From: ZC4RG30 sp046047615
Lineage (GTDB): Bacteria > Pseudomonadota > Gammaproteobacteria > Steroidobacterales > Steroidobacteraceae
Direction: 5' to 3'
Assembly (NCBI GenBank): GCA_046047615.1
Contig: JBJOHO010000006.1
Span: 62,001-126,000, forward strand
DNA length: 64,000 nt
Each line of letters begins with the position of its first letter. The first letter of the stretch is position 1. Below, piece by piece: positions 44,463-53,794 of this stretch. The position numbers were made by a program, and so were the translations under genes. The notes below the pieces were generated by a model. It had not been told where the DNA came from. It did no database searches and saw only the letters and a list, made by a program, of their open reading frames with translations.

Positions 44463-45851
44463 ATGTCTCCTTCTGTCCTGCTGCTGGTCGTGGCAGCCCT
44501 CAGCGCCTTCGGCTACTGGCTCGGGAAGTCCCGGGCACGCCAGGTGGCCGGTGGGCCGCGCCGTGTCCGCGAACTGCACTCGCTGCCGTCCTATTACGGG
44601 TACCTGGCGGCCCTCTGGTGTGCCATCCCCTGCCTGGTGCTGATGGGGGCGTGGCTGCTGTTCGACGACCTCATCCTGACGCAGCTGGTCGTGCAGGCCC
44701 TGCCGGGTGAGTTGCGCGCGCTCTCCGCCGGCGAGCTCGACCTGGTCCTCAACCAGGTGCGCAACGCCGCCGCGGGCCAGGATGCCCTGTCCCTGGCAGA
44801 TCCGCTGCTGCACGCCGCGATCGCCAGCTACCAGCGGCTGCAGGTGCTGGCGAACCTTTCGCTCGCGGTCCTGGTCGCGGTCGTTGGTATCGGCGGCATC
44901 CTGGCCGTACGGCGCCGCATCGAGCCGCAACTGCGCGCACGCAACGCGGTCGAACGCATCGTCGAGGGCCTGTTGCTCGCCTGTGCTTCCCTGGCAGTGT
45001 TCATCACGATCGGCATCGTGCTGTCGGTGGCCTACGAGTCGCTGCGCTTCTTCGGCAGCGTGCCGGTCCACGAATTCCTGTTCGGCACGCAGTGGAGTCC
45101 GCAGACGGCGATGCGCGCCGACCAGGTGGCGGGTTCCGGCAGCTTCGGCGCCGTGCCGTTGTTTGCGGGCACGCTCCTGATCTCGGGCATCGCAATGCTG
45201 GTCGCCGTGCCGGTGGGGCTGTTCGCGGCCATCTACCTTGCTGAATATGCCGACCGCCGTGTGAGGCGCTGGGTGAAGCCGCTTCTGGAGATCCTCGCCG
45301 GCATCCCCACCGTGGTCTACGGCTTCTTCGCCGCCCTGACCATCGGGCCCTTCCTGCGCGACATCGGTGAAGGCCTGGGACTGCAGGTTGCCTCCGAAAG
45401 CGCCCTCGCCGCAGGGTTGGTGATGGGCATCATGATCATCCCCTTCATCTCGTCGCTCGCCGACGACATGATCACGGCCGTCCCCCAGTCCCTGCGTGAT
45501 GGCGCCTATGCGCTCGGCGCAACCCGGTCCGAGACCATCCGCCAGGTCGTGCTGCGCGCGGCGCTGCCGGGCATCGTCGGTGGCGTGCTGCTGGCCGTGT
45601 CGCGTGCCATCGGCGAGACCATGATCGTCGTGATGGCGGCCGGTCTGGCCGCCAACCTGACGGCAAACCCGCTCGAGGCCGTCACGACGGTCACCGTGCA
45701 GATCGTCACCCTGCTCACGGGCGACCAGGAGTTCGACAGCCCCAAGACCCTGGCTGCCTTTGCACTGGGCCTGGTGCTGTTCGTGGTCACGCTGGCGCTC
45801 AACGTCATCGCCCTCAAGGTCGTGCGCAAGTACCGGGAGCAGTATGAATAA
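44463..45851 (+). CDS. pstC: Phosphate ABC transporter permease PstC
   Basis: A 462-residue permease, one of the two membrane subunits of the Pst importer. The C-terminal 290 residues are the standard permease core (VPVGLFAAIYLAEYADRRVRRWVKPLLEILAGIPTVVYG and the EAA loop DGAYALGATRSETIRQVVLRAALPGI). The N-terminal 170 residues hold two membrane segments and an extra loop (LSAGELDLVLNQVRNAAAGQDALSLADP), absent from the 319-residue E. coli protein but common in long-form PstC. It overlaps pstA by 8 bp. Confidence 0.94.
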   Translation: MSPSVLLLVVAALSAFGYWLGKSRARQVAGGPRRVRELHSLPSYYGYLAALWCAIPCLVLMGAWLLFDDLILTQLVVQALPGELRALSAGELDLVLNQVRNAAAGQDALSLADPLLHAAIASYQRLQVLANLSLAVLVAVVGIGGILAVRRRIEPQLRARNAVERIVEGLLLACASLAVFITIGIVLSVAYESLRFFGSVPVHEFLFGTQWSPQTAMRADQVAGSGSFGAVPLFAGTLLISGIAMLVAVPVGLFAAIYLAEYADRRVRRWVKPLLEILAGIPTVVYGFFAALTIGPFLRDIGEGLGLQVASESALAAGLVMGIMIIPFISSLADDMITAVPQSLRDGAYALGATRSETIRQVVLRAALPGIVGGVLLAVSRAIGETMIVVMAAGLAANLTANPLEAVTTVTVQIVTLLTGDQEFDSPKTLAAFALGLVLFVVTLALNVIALKVVRKYREQYE

Positions 45852-47133
45852 GCCAGCGAGCGCAACCCGCGCGAAGGTTGAGCGCAGCCTGCGGCGCCGC
45901 TACCGCAACGAGCGCCTGTTCCGTGCCTGCGGCGCGGCAGCGGTCCTGCTGGGGCTGGCCTTCGTCGCCCTGCTGTTCAGTTCGATCATTTCCCAAGGCT
46001 GGTCGGCGTTCCGGCAGGCGACCGTTCAACTGCAGGTGCACTACGATCCGGAGGTCATCGACCCTGAGGGCAGCCGGCTTGCCGAGACACTGGCCACGGC
46101 AGACTATGCGGCGCTGGTCCGTGCATCCTTGCGCGAGCGCTTTCCGGAGGTGGAGGGCAGGGCTGCCACGAGGCAACTGCTGGCCTTGGTCAGCACTTCG
46201 GCGGCGCAGGTCCTGCAGGACCGCATCGAGTCCGAACCGTCGCGCATCGGTACGCGCGAAACCGTTGAAGTCCTCGCCAGCGACCGTCTGGACCAACTGC
46301 TCAAGGGACGCATCGACCGGACAGTGCCCGAGGCGGATCGGCCGCTCACCGATGCCCAGTTGGCGTGGGCTGACGCCCTGCAGGCCGATGGCAAACTCAA
46401 GCTGCGCTTCAACACGGGTCTGTTCACGCAGGGCGATTCACGCGAGCCGGAGCAGGCCGGCGTCTGGGGCGCGGTCGTGGGCTCTTTCTACACCCTGGTG
46501 GTGACGCTCGCCCTGTCTTTCCCCATTGGCGTGGCCGCGGCCGTCTATCTGGAGGAGTTCGCCAAGCGCGGTCGCTGGACCGACATTGTCGAAGTGAACA
46601 TCAACAACCTGGCCGCCGTGCCGTCGATCGTCTTCGGCCTGCTGGGTCTGGCCTTGTTCCTGAATTTCTTCGGCATGCCACGATCTGCACCGCTGGTCGG
46701 CGGCCTCGTGCTGACGCTGCTCACGCTGCCCACGATCATCATCGCCTCGCGGGCGGCGCTGAAAGCGGTGCCACCGTCGATCCGCGAGGCGGCATTGGGC
46801 ATGGGTGCCTCGCGTATCCAGATGGTGCAGCACCACGTGCTGCCGTTGGCCATGCCCGGCATCCTCACGGGTGCGATCATCGGCATGGCACGTGCCCTGG
46901 GCGAGACGGCGCCGCTGCTCATGATCGGCATGGTGGCGTTCATCGTCGACGTGCCACGCGGGCCGATGGATCCGGCCACGGTGTTGCCCGTCCAGGTCTT
47001 CCTCTGGGCCGACAGCGCCGAGCGTGCCTTCCTCGAGCGCACCTCGGCGGCCATCATGGTGCTGCTGGCCTTCCTCGTGCTGATGAACGCGGCTGCCGTG
47101 CTGCTGCGCAACCGTTTCGAACGTCGCTGGTGA
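45844..47133 (+). CDS. pstA: Phosphate ABC transporter permease PstA (long form)
   Basis: A 429-residue permease partner of PstC. The start at ATG 45844 overlaps the pstC stop. After one membrane segment (ACGAAAVLLGLAFVALLFSSII) comes a soluble insertion of about 150 residues (DUF3333-like; EVIDPEGSRLAETLATADYAALVRASL onward). The permease core follows (VVGSFYTLVVTLALSFPIGVAAAVYLEEFA, AVPSIVFGLLGLALF, EAA loop REAALGMGASRIQMVQHHVLPLAMPGI). The insertion is seen in many gamma- and alphaproteobacteria; its purpose is unknown. Confidence 0.94.
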   Translation: MNKPASATRAKVERSLRRRYRNERLFRACGAAAVLLGLAFVALLFSSIISQGWSAFRQATVQLQVHYDPEVIDPEGSRLAETLATADYAALVRASLRERFPEVEGRAATRQLLALVSTSAAQVLQDRIESEPSRIGTRETVEVLASDRLDQLLKGRIDRTVPEADRPLTDAQLAWADALQADGKLKLRFNTGLFTQGDSREPEQAGVWGAVVGSFYTLVVTLALSFPIGVAAAVYLEEFAKRGRWTDIVEVNINNLAAVPSIVFGLLGLALFLNFFGMPRSAPLVGGLVLTLLTLPTIIIASRAALKAVPPSIREAALGMGASRIQMVQHHVLPLAMPGILTGAIIGMARALGETAPLLMIGMVAFIVDVPRGPMDPATVLPVQVFLWADSAERAFLERTSAAIMVLLAFLVLMNAAAVLLRNRFERRW

Positions 47134-47169
47134 GCGGCGCTGCCACAACCCCCAAATCAGGTCGCCCCC

Positions 47170-48000
47170 ATGGACAACGTCGCCCCCCACGAAACGCCAG
47201 CGGTTCCCGGGTCTTGCAAGACCGTGGGTGTTGTCACTGTCGACAAGCCGGTCATGGCGGCACGCGGCGTGAATGTGTTCTACGGCAGCAAGCAGGCCAT
47301 CAAGGAAGTCAGCGTCGACATCGGGCGCAACCAGGTCCTGGCCATGATCGGCCCGTCCGGTTGCGGCAAGTCGACTTTCCTGCGCTGCCTCAACCGCATG
47401 AACGACACCATCGAGGGCTGCCGCGTCACCGGCGACATCACGCTGGAAGGGCAGGACATCTACGACCGGCGCCAGGACGTGGTGCCGCTGCGCGCCCGCG
47501 TCGGCATGGTGTTCCAGAAGCCCAATCCATTTCCAAAGTCGATCTACGAGAACGTCGCCTATGGGCCCCGCATCCATGGCCTGGCCGCGGATCGGGTGGA
47601 ACTCGACGAGATCGTGCAGACCAGCCTGCAGCGTGCCGGTCTGTGGGATGAAGTGAAGGACCGCCTGCAGCAGCCGGGCACGGGTCTGTCGGGCGGCCAG
47701 CAGCAGCGTTTGTGCATCGCACGGACGATCGCCGTGAATCCCGAGATCATCCTGATGGACGAGCCTTGCTCTGCGCTGGATCCGATTGCCACGGCCCGCA
47801 TTGAGGACCTGATCGATGAGCTGCGCGCCAGTTACGCCATTGCGATCGTGACCCACTCGATGCAGCAGGCCGCACGCGTGTCACAGCGCACGGCCTATTT
47901 CCATTTGGGAGACCTGATCGAGGTGGGCGAGACCGACCGGATCTTCACCAATCCCCGGCACAAGCTCACCGAGGACTACATCACGGGGAGGTTCGGTTGA
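47170..48000 (+). CDS. pstB: Phosphate ABC transporter ATPase PstB
   Basis: Cytoplasmic ATPase of the Pst importer, 276 residues. Walker A is IGPSGCGKSTFL, the Q-loop region is VGMVFQKPNPFPKSIYENVAYG, the signature is TGLSGGQQQRLCIART and Walker B is ILMDEPCSALDP, with the H-switch in VTHSMQQA. The ATG at 47170 adds about 28 residues before the conserved start (MAARGVNVFYGSKQA); the internal ATG at 47254 cannot be excluded. The end (HKLTEDYITGRFG) is typical. The stop codon lies inside a 24-bp palindrome shared with the convergent dapD side. Confidence 0.96.
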   Translation: MDNVAPHETPAVPGSCKTVGVVTVDKPVMAARGVNVFYGSKQAIKEVSVDIGRNQVLAMIGPSGCGKSTFLRCLNRMNDTIEGCRVTGDITLEGQDIYDRRQDVVPLRARVGMVFQKPNPFPKSIYENVAYGPRIHGLAADRVELDEIVQTSLQRAGLWDEVKDRLQQPGTGLSGGQQQRLCIARTIAVNPEIILMDEPCSALDPIATARIEDLIDELRASYAIAIVTHSMQQAARVSQRTAYFHLGDLIEVGETDRIFTNPRHKLTEDYITGRFG

Positions 48001-48051
48001 GCCGGAATTCCGGCTCAACAGCTCCTCAGGCGTGGCAGGTTCGGTTGAGCC
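47989..48051. repeat. 15-bp direct repeat spanning the pstB end and pstB/dapD gap
   Basis: AGGTTCGGTTGAGCC occurs exactly at 47989-48003, where it encodes the last pstB codons and its stop, and again at 48037-48051 in the gap, a period of 48 bp. The second copy looks like a duplicated pstB tail. A tandem duplication or an insertion between target repeats would give this. Confidence 0.7.
47996..48019. repeat. Perfect 24-bp palindrome over the pstB stop
   Basis: Two perfect 12-bp arms (47996-48007 and 48008-48019) meet at the EcoRI-like GAATTC centre, with no loop. It includes the pstB stop codon. It could be a protein-binding dyad or one arm pair of a complex terminator. Confidence 0.7.
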
Positions 48052-48057
48052 ACGCCT
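48028..48057. terminator. Bidirectional hairpin between pstB and dapD
   Basis: A 9-bp stem (AGGCGTGGC 48028-48036, GCCACGCCT 48049-48057) with a 12-nt loop ends inside the dapD stop codon. There is no T run on either strand. Lying between convergent genes, it is likely to end or stall transcription from both sides. Confidence 0.5.
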
Positions 48058-48880
48058 AGTCCATCCGCAGCAGTTCGTTGATCGACGTCTTGCTGCGGGT
48101 CTTCTCGTCGACCCGCTTGACGATGATGGCGCAAGCGAGGCTGTACTTGCCGTCGGCGGAGGGCAGGCTGCCTGGCACCACCACCGAACCCGGCGGCACC
48201 CGGCCATAGCTCACTTCCCCGGTCGCGCGGTCATAGATGCGGGTGCTCTGGCTGATGAACACGCCCATCGCCAGCACCGAACCACGGCCGACGATCACGC
48301 CCTCGACCACTTCCGAGCGCGCGCCGATGAAGCAGTCGTCCTCGATGATCGTCGGGCTGGCCTGCAGCGGCTCCAGCACGCCACCGATACCCACGCCGCC
48401 CGACAGGTGCACGTTCTTGCCGATCTGCGCACAGGAGCCCACCGTGGCCCAGGTGTCGACCATGGTGCCGCTGTCGACATAGGCGCCGATGTTGACGTAA
48501 GAGGGCATCAGCACCACGTTCGGGGCGATGTAGGCACCCTTGCGGGCTACGGCGGAGGGCACCACACGCACGCCACCGGCCTTGAGTTGGGCTGCATCCT
48601 GGTCCGCGAACTTCAGCGGAACCTTGTCGTAATAGCGCACGCTGCCCGCATCGATGACCTGGTTGTCATTGGCCCGGAACGACAGCAGCACGGCCTTCTT
48701 CAGCCAGTCGTTGACCTGCCAGTCGCCGCCGACGGGCTCGGCAATGCGGGCCTTGCCACTGTCGAGCAGCCCGATGCAGTCCTCGATGGCCTGCCGGGTG
48801 GCGGCGTCGATGTTGGCCGGGTTGATGTCGGCGCGGCGCTCGAAGGCGGCCTCGATGGTCTGGCGGAGCGTGTCGGTCAT
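48056..48880 (-). CDS. dapD: Tetrahydrodipicolinate N-succinyltransferase
   Basis: Trimeric left-handed beta-helix enzyme (274 residues), using succinyl-CoA in the succinylase branch of lysine/diaminopimelate synthesis. Hexapeptide-repeat strands are plain (PNVVLMPSYVNIGAYVDSGTMVDTWATVGSCAQIGKNVHLSGG, written here as one region around residues 125-170), followed by EPLQASPTIIEDDCFIGARSEVVEG. The ATG at 48880 follows an AGGA site; the open frame upstream is antisense overlap with dapC sequence. It lies 19 bp after dapC, same operon. Confidence 0.96.
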   Translation of the reverse strand: MTDTLRQTIEAAFERRADINPANIDAATRQAIEDCIGLLDSGKARIAEPVGGDWQVNDWLKKAVLLSFRANDNQVIDAGSVRYYDKVPLKFADQDAAQLKAGGVRVVPSAVARKGAYIAPNVVLMPSYVNIGAYVDSGTMVDTWATVGSCAQIGKNVHLSGGVGIGGVLEPLQASPTIIEDDCFIGARSEVVEGVIVGRGSVLAMGVFISQSTRIYDRATGEVSYGRVPPGSVVVPGSLPSADGKYSLACAIIVKRVDEKTRSKTSINELLRMD

Positions 48881-48899
48881 GGGGGTCCTGTCGGTGCTG

Positions 48900-50102
48900 T
48901 CAGTCGGGATGGCGGATGAAGTCACGGATCCGGTGTGCGGCGTCGACGCATTCCTCGACGCTCGCGACCAAGGAGATGCGGACGCGGTCGGCGCCCGGGT
49001 TGCCCCGCAGGCCGTCGCGCGCCAGGTAGGGACCGGGTATGACCGTGACGTTCTGGTGTGCAAACAGCTGCGCCGTGAAGGCTTCCGGATCCCCGCCGAT
49101 CCGCTGCCACAGATAGAACCCGCCGGCAGGGCGCTCGACCTCCAGCACCTCGGCCAGGACCGGCAGCACCGCATCGAACTTGGCGCGGTACAGACGGCGG
49201 TTCGCGGCAGCGCAACTGTCGTCCTCCCAGGCCGCGATGCTGGCGCGCTGCACGGGCAGCGCCATCGCGCAACCGTGGTAGGTGCGGTAGAGCAGGTACT
49301 GCTTCATCACCTGCGGGCAGCCCGCCACGAAGCCGGAGCGCAGGCCCGGGACGCTGCAGCGCTTGGACAGTGAATGGAACACGAGGCAATGCGCGAAGGC
49401 CTCGTTGCCCATCGTCTGTGCCACGGCCAGCAATGACGTCGGCGGCGCTGACTCGTCGTCGTAGAGGTCGGCGTAGCACTCGTCGGAACAGATCAGGAAG
49501 CCGTGCTGCTGTGCCAGTTCCAAGGCGCGCCTCAGGTAGGCCGCCGAATGGATGGCACCGGCGGGATTTCCCGGACTGCACAGGAACAGCAACTGGCACC
49601 GCGCCCAGACGGCTTCGGGCACGGCATCAAGATCGGGCTCGTAGCCGTTGTCCGCCGTCGTGTCGAGGAACCAAGGCTCGGCACCCGCCAGCAAGGCCGC
49701 ACCCTCGTAGATCTGGTAGCAAGGGTTGGGCATCAGCACCAGCGGCCGTGGCCGGCTGCGATCGACCACCGCCTGCACGATGGAGAACAGCGCCTCGCGC
49801 GTGCCATTGACCGGCAGCACCATCTGCTCGGCGTCCACCGAACCATTGCGCAGGCCGAAGCGCCGTTCCATGAACCGGGCGCAGGCCTCGCGTGTCTCGG
49901 GCAGGCCCTTGGTTGCCGGGTAGCTGCCCAATTCGCCGACACTGCGGGTCAGCGCTTCGATCAGAAAGGCCGGGGGCTCGTGCTTCGGCTCGCCGATGGA
50001 CAGCGCGATGTGAGGCAGGTTGGCCGGTGGCACCAGCCCGCGCTTGAGCGCGGCAAGGCGCTCGAACGGGTAGGCGACCAGCTTCTGCAGGTCGGGGTTC
50101 AC
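48900..50102 (-). CDS. dapC: Succinyldiaminopimelate transaminase
   Basis: PLP-dependent class I aminotransferase (400 residues) making N-succinyl-LL-diaminopimelate. The PLP lysine is in FHSLSKRCSVPGLRSGFVAG, and other aminotransferase landmarks are SIGEPKHEPP, LGSYPATKGLPETREACARF, CSPGNPAGAIHS and ICSDECYADLYD. The start is GTG 50102, overlapping the glnD stop (GTGA); no ATG fits. The succinyl-specific call over generic aspartate aminotransferase rests on position between glnD and dapD, the known dapC place in Xanthomonas-like genomes. Confidence 0.92.
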   Translation of the reverse strand: MNPDLQKLVAYPFERLAALKRGLVPPANLPHIALSIGEPKHEPPAFLIEALTRSVGELGSYPATKGLPETREACARFMERRFGLRNGSVDAEQMVLPVNGTREALFSIVQAVVDRSRPRPLVLMPNPCYQIYEGAALLAGAEPWFLDTTADNGYEPDLDAVPEAVWARCQLLFLCSPGNPAGAIHSAAYLRRALELAQQHGFLICSDECYADLYDDESAPPTSLLAVAQTMGNEAFAHCLVFHSLSKRCSVPGLRSGFVAGCPQVMKQYLLYRTYHGCAMALPVQRASIAAWEDDSCAAANRRLYRAKFDAVLPVLAEVLEVERPAGGFYLWQRIGGDPEAFTAQLFAHQNVTVIPGPYLARDGLRGNPGADRVRISLVASVEECVDAAHRIRDFIRHPD

Positions 50103-52807
50103 TGCGGGCGGCTCAACGCGACCAGCAGCCGCTGCCGCAAATGTGCGGCCGCCTCGGCAGACAAAGGCGCGCCGCCGCTGTCCGTGACCTGGAAGACGTC
50201 TTCGGCCCGTTCGCCCACCGTGCTCACCTTGGCGCCCAGCAACTCGACGCGTTCTTCCCACAGGGCCTTGCCCACCTCGCAAAGCAGCCCCGGACGGTCG
50301 CCGGCGACCAGTTCGATGACGGAGCGCTGGTTGCGTTCGTCGGTGCCCACGGTGATCGACGTTGGCGTGTTGAACAGGCGGACCTGCCGCGGCGCACGAC
50401 GCGACACTGCCGTAGGCGAGTCCTCAGGGCGGCGCAGCGACTGCCACAGGCGCTCTTCGATCTCGCCAAGGCGTTCCCGGTCGGTGATCGTGCTGCCGTC
50501 CTCTTCCAGGACATGGTACAGGTCGAGGCTGTAACCATCTTCGGTGGGCGTGATGCGCGCATCGACGATGGTGAGGCACAACTGGTCGAGCACCGCCGTG
50601 GCCCGGGCAAAACCGTGGCGCCGGTGCGGCGCGTAGATCAGCACGGCCGTGGTGCCGCGCTCGCTCTGCGGGTCCAGTGCCACCAGCGGCTCGTCGGCGG
50701 CCGGATCGCTGGTCGCGAGCAGGCGCGTGTGCCAGGCAATCTCCTCAGGAGAGTGCCTGAGGAAATAGGCCTGGGACAGACGCTGCCAGATGCGTTGGAT
50801 GCTGTCTTCCGCCACGCCGGCCTGCCGCAGCACAGCCCTCGCATCATCCTGGTTCTCGCGCAGCAGCTGCTCCTGGTCGATGGGCGATTCCAGGCCGCGG
50901 CGCAGCGCGCCGCGCACGCGCTCATGGAATTCCTGGAACAGCGAGGCTTTCCAGGAATTCCACAGGCGCGGGTTGGTGCCGCGCACGTCCGCCACGGTCA
51001 GCATGTAGAGATAGTCCAGGTGCGTCTCGTCGCCCACCATGCGGGCGAACTCGTTGATGACCTGCGGATCGCCGATGTCCTTCTTCTGGGCAGTGATCGA
51101 CAGCACGAGGTGGTGCTTCACCAGCCAGGCGACGAGCCGTGCATCGTAGCGGGACAGGCCTTGCTCAAGGCAGAAGGCCTCGGCATCGACTGCACCGAGT
51201 TCGGAGTGGTCGCCGCCGCGGCCTTTGGCGATGTCGTGGAAAAGTGCCGCCAGGTAGGCGATCTCCTGCTTGGGCAGCTTCTGCATGATGCCGGACAGCT
51301 GCGGCAGCTCGTGGTCGTACTTGGGCATCGCGAGGCGCCGCAGGTTGCTGACCACGAACAGGGTATGGGCGTCCACCGTGTAGGCGTGGAACAGGTCGTA
51401 CTGCATCCGCCCGACGATGCGGCCGAAGGCGGGGATGTAGCGCCCGAGTACGCCGTAGGTGTTCATGCGGCGCAGCTCGTGGGTCACGCCCACCGGTGCC
51501 CGCAGGATGTCGAGGAACAGGCGGTGGTGCCGCGGGTTCTGGCGGAATTCCTCGTCGATCAGCCACAGGTGCCGCGACAGCGCGCGCATGGTCGATGCGC
51601 GTACGCCGCGGATCTCCGGGTTCTGCTGCAGCAGCACGAACAGCTCGAGCAGCGAGGAGGGGTAGCGGGAGAAGATGTCCGGCGTGACCGCCTCGAGGTA
51701 GTCATTGCGCACCTGGAACCGCGCGTTGAGCGGGCGTGGTGGTGCGCTCCCCGACAGGATCGCGTCGCGGAACAGCTGCAGCAGCAGTTCGTTGAGGAAG
51801 CTGACGTCGAGCACCGTGCGGTAGTAGCGCTGCATCAGCTGTTCGACGGCCAGCGTGTACGAGGCGTCCTCGTAGCCGAAGATCTGCGCCAGGCGGATCT
51901 GGTGGTCGAAGAGCAGACGGTCCTCGTGGCGTCCCGTCAGCACATGCAGGCCGAAACGCACTTTCCAGAGGAAGGCCTGGGCCTGCTTGAGCTTGCGAAA
52001 TTCGGCAGGCGCGAGGTACCCGTGGGTCACCAGTTCGTCGAGCGTGCGTACGCCGAAGTGGCGCTTGGCGACCCAGCCGATGGTCTGCAGGTCGCGCAGG
52101 CCGCCTGGCCCGGTCTTCACGTTGGGCTCGAGGTTGTAGGCGGTGTCGTTGGCCTTGGCATGGCGGTCGGCCTGCTCCCGCAGCTTCGCCTCGAAGAACT
52201 CGCGCGCAGGCCAGATCCGGTCCGCAGCCAGTTCCCGGCGCATCAGCGCCGGCAGTTCCGGACACCCGGCGAGCTCGCGGGACTCCAGCAGCGTCGTCAT
52301 GACGCCAACGTCGGACTGGCTTTCCTCGGCACACTGCACCGGGGTCCGCACGCTGTGTCCGACCTCGAGGCCGATATCCCAGAGGAAGGCGACGAAGGCT
52401 CCCAGATGCTGGCCGGCACCCTCGGCCAGCGGCAGATCCGGTGGGACCAGCAGCAGCAGGTCGATGTCCGAACCGGGATGCAACTCGCCCCGGCCATAGC
52501 CGCCCACGGCCAGCAGGCTGGCGCTGGCTGACAGCGCCGCGGGCAAGCGCCGTGACCAGAGGCTGCGCAGCAGCCGGTCGATGAACAGGGCACGGCCGCG
52601 CACCAGCGCCTCGACGGATTCCTCGGCGAGGAAGAAGCGTTTCAGGTCATCCTGGCACTCGGCGACCGCGGCGCGGCAGGCCTCGGGAGTCCAGCCCTGC
52701 GCCTCGAGACGCTGCTCCAGTTGGTCGAGCAGCGGCCATGACAGTGGCGCTACCGGCGGATCGCGTCCTTCGTCCTCGTCCAGCGCCGATTGCTTGAAGG
52801 AAACCAT
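50099..52807 (-). CDS. glnD: Bifunctional uridylyltransferase/uridylyl-removing enzyme GlnD
   Basis: Nitrogen sensor (902 residues) that uridylylates PII proteins when glutamine is low and removes UMP when it is high. The nucleotidyltransferase site is GGYGRGELHPGSDIDLLL (near residue 100). The HD hydrolase domain has FHDIAKGRGGDHSELG (near 524). Two C-terminal ACT domains, which bind glutamine, begin near 720 (LIYAPHRRHGFARA) and 825 (RSVIELVAGDRPGLLCEVGKAL). All active residues are seen. It lies 10 bp after map and is coupled to dapC. Confidence 0.96.
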   Translation of the reverse strand: MVSFKQSALDEDEGRDPPVAPLSWPLLDQLEQRLEAQGWTPEACRAAVAECQDDLKRFFLAEESVEALVRGRALFIDRLLRSLWSRRLPAALSASASLLAVGGYGRGELHPGSDIDLLLLVPPDLPLAEGAGQHLGAFVAFLWDIGLEVGHSVRTPVQCAEESQSDVGVMTTLLESRELAGCPELPALMRRELAADRIWPAREFFEAKLREQADRHAKANDTAYNLEPNVKTGPGGLRDLQTIGWVAKRHFGVRTLDELVTHGYLAPAEFRKLKQAQAFLWKVRFGLHVLTGRHEDRLLFDHQIRLAQIFGYEDASYTLAVEQLMQRYYRTVLDVSFLNELLLQLFRDAILSGSAPPRPLNARFQVRNDYLEAVTPDIFSRYPSSLLELFVLLQQNPEIRGVRASTMRALSRHLWLIDEEFRQNPRHHRLFLDILRAPVGVTHELRRMNTYGVLGRYIPAFGRIVGRMQYDLFHAYTVDAHTLFVVSNLRRLAMPKYDHELPQLSGIMQKLPKQEIAYLAALFHDIAKGRGGDHSELGAVDAEAFCLEQGLSRYDARLVAWLVKHHLVLSITAQKKDIGDPQVINEFARMVGDETHLDYLYMLTVADVRGTNPRLWNSWKASLFQEFHERVRGALRRGLESPIDQEQLLRENQDDARAVLRQAGVAEDSIQRIWQRLSQAYFLRHSPEEIAWHTRLLATSDPAADEPLVALDPQSERGTTAVLIYAPHRRHGFARATAVLDQLCLTIVDARITPTEDGYSLDLYHVLEEDGSTITDRERLGEIEERLWQSLRRPEDSPTAVSRRAPRQVRLFNTPTSITVGTDERNQRSVIELVAGDRPGLLCEVGKALWEERVELLGAKVSTVGERAEDVFQVTDSGGAPLSAEAAAHLRQRLLVALSRPQ

Positions 52808-52817
52808 GGCGGCGGCC

Positions 52818-53585
52818 TCAGCCGCGCTGCGCGGCGCCGAGGGTCAGCACCTCGAAGCCGGAATCGGTCACCAGCACGGTGTGTTCCCACTGCGCGGACA
52901 GGGAGTGGTCCTTGGTCACGACCGTCCAGCCGTCCGGCATCAGCCGGACATGCCGGCGACCGGCGTTGATCATCGGCTCGATGGTGAAGGTCATGCCGGC
53001 CTGCAGCATCATCCCCGTGCCCGGCTGGCCGTAGTGCAGGACCTGGGGGTCCTCGTGGTAGATCCGCCCGATGCCATGGCCGCAGTACTCGCGCACCACG
53101 CTGAAGCGCTCGGCCTCCACCAAGGTCTGGATCGCATGACCCACATCGCCCAGGTGGGCGCCGGGACGCACCACGCGGATGCCGGCCCACATGGCCTGCT
53201 CGCAGACACGCACCAGGCGCTCGGCCTGCACCGGCGCCTTGCCCACGCAGTACATGCGGCTGGTGTCGCCGTGGAAGCCCTCATGGATCACGGTCACATC
53301 GATGTTGACGATGTCGCCGGCCTTCAGCCGCTTGTCATTCGGGATCCCGTGGCAGACCACATGGTTGACAGAGGTGCAGACCGTCTTGGGGAAACCGCGA
53401 TACCCGAGGTTGGCCGGTATGGCGCGCTGTTGCTGGACGATGAAATCGTGGCAGAGGCGGTCCAGCTCCTCGGTCGTGACCCCGGGCTGGACATGCGGCG
53501 TGATCATGTCGAGCACGTCCGCGGCGAGCCGGCCCGCAACGCGCATTTTCTGCTGGTCTTCGGCGTTCTTGATCGTGACTTGCAT
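52818..53585 (-). CDS. map: Methionine aminopeptidase type I
   Basis: Removes initiator methionine from new proteins; 255 residues. The five metal ligands are seen: Asp in VNIDVTVIHEG, Asp in FHGDTSRMYCVG, His in YCGHGIGRIYHEDP, Glu in FTIEPMINAG and Glu in QWEHTVLVT. The ATG at 53585 gives MQVTIKNAEDQQKMRVAG. It is divergent from rpsB over 209 bp, the usual map/rpsB layout. It leads map-glnD-dapC-dapD on the minus strand. Confidence 0.97.
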   Translation of the reverse strand: MQVTIKNAEDQQKMRVAGRLAADVLDMITPHVQPGVTTEELDRLCHDFIVQQQRAIPANLGYRGFPKTVCTSVNHVVCHGIPNDKRLKAGDIVNIDVTVIHEGFHGDTSRMYCVGKAPVQAERLVRVCEQAMWAGIRVVRPGAHLGDVGHAIQTLVEAERFSVVREYCGHGIGRIYHEDPQVLHYGQPGTGMMLQAGMTFTIEPMINAGRRHVRLMPDGWTVVTKDHSLSAQWEHTVLVTDSGFEVLTLGAAQRG

Positions 53586-53622
53586 GGTATCCCGGAGGAG
53601 GCTGGAAGGCCGGTGCAAGGCA

Positions 53623-53651
53623 TTGTCCGGGCTTGTTGGCCATGGTATAAA
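53623..53651 (+). promoter_or_regulatory. rpsB promoter and long leader
   Basis: TTGTCC (53623-53628) and TATAAA (53646-53651), 17 bp apart, make a good sigma-70 promoter. The expected start near 53658 leaves a leader of about 137 nt before the rpsB ATG at 53795. In gammaproteobacteria this leader folds into an S2-binding autoregulatory structure; the length fits, but I cannot confirm the fold. Confidence 0.6.
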
Positions 53652-53794
53652 GCGCGGCCTTTTTTGGCAAACCAATCCAGGCGCGCATCGACACTGGAGG
53701 CCGGGTGTTCCGCGGCTGCCCCACGGGGTGGCGGGAATTGCCGCCAGGGGTGCGCGCCGGCCCACAACCCGAACGGCTTAAAGGAGCCAACCTC

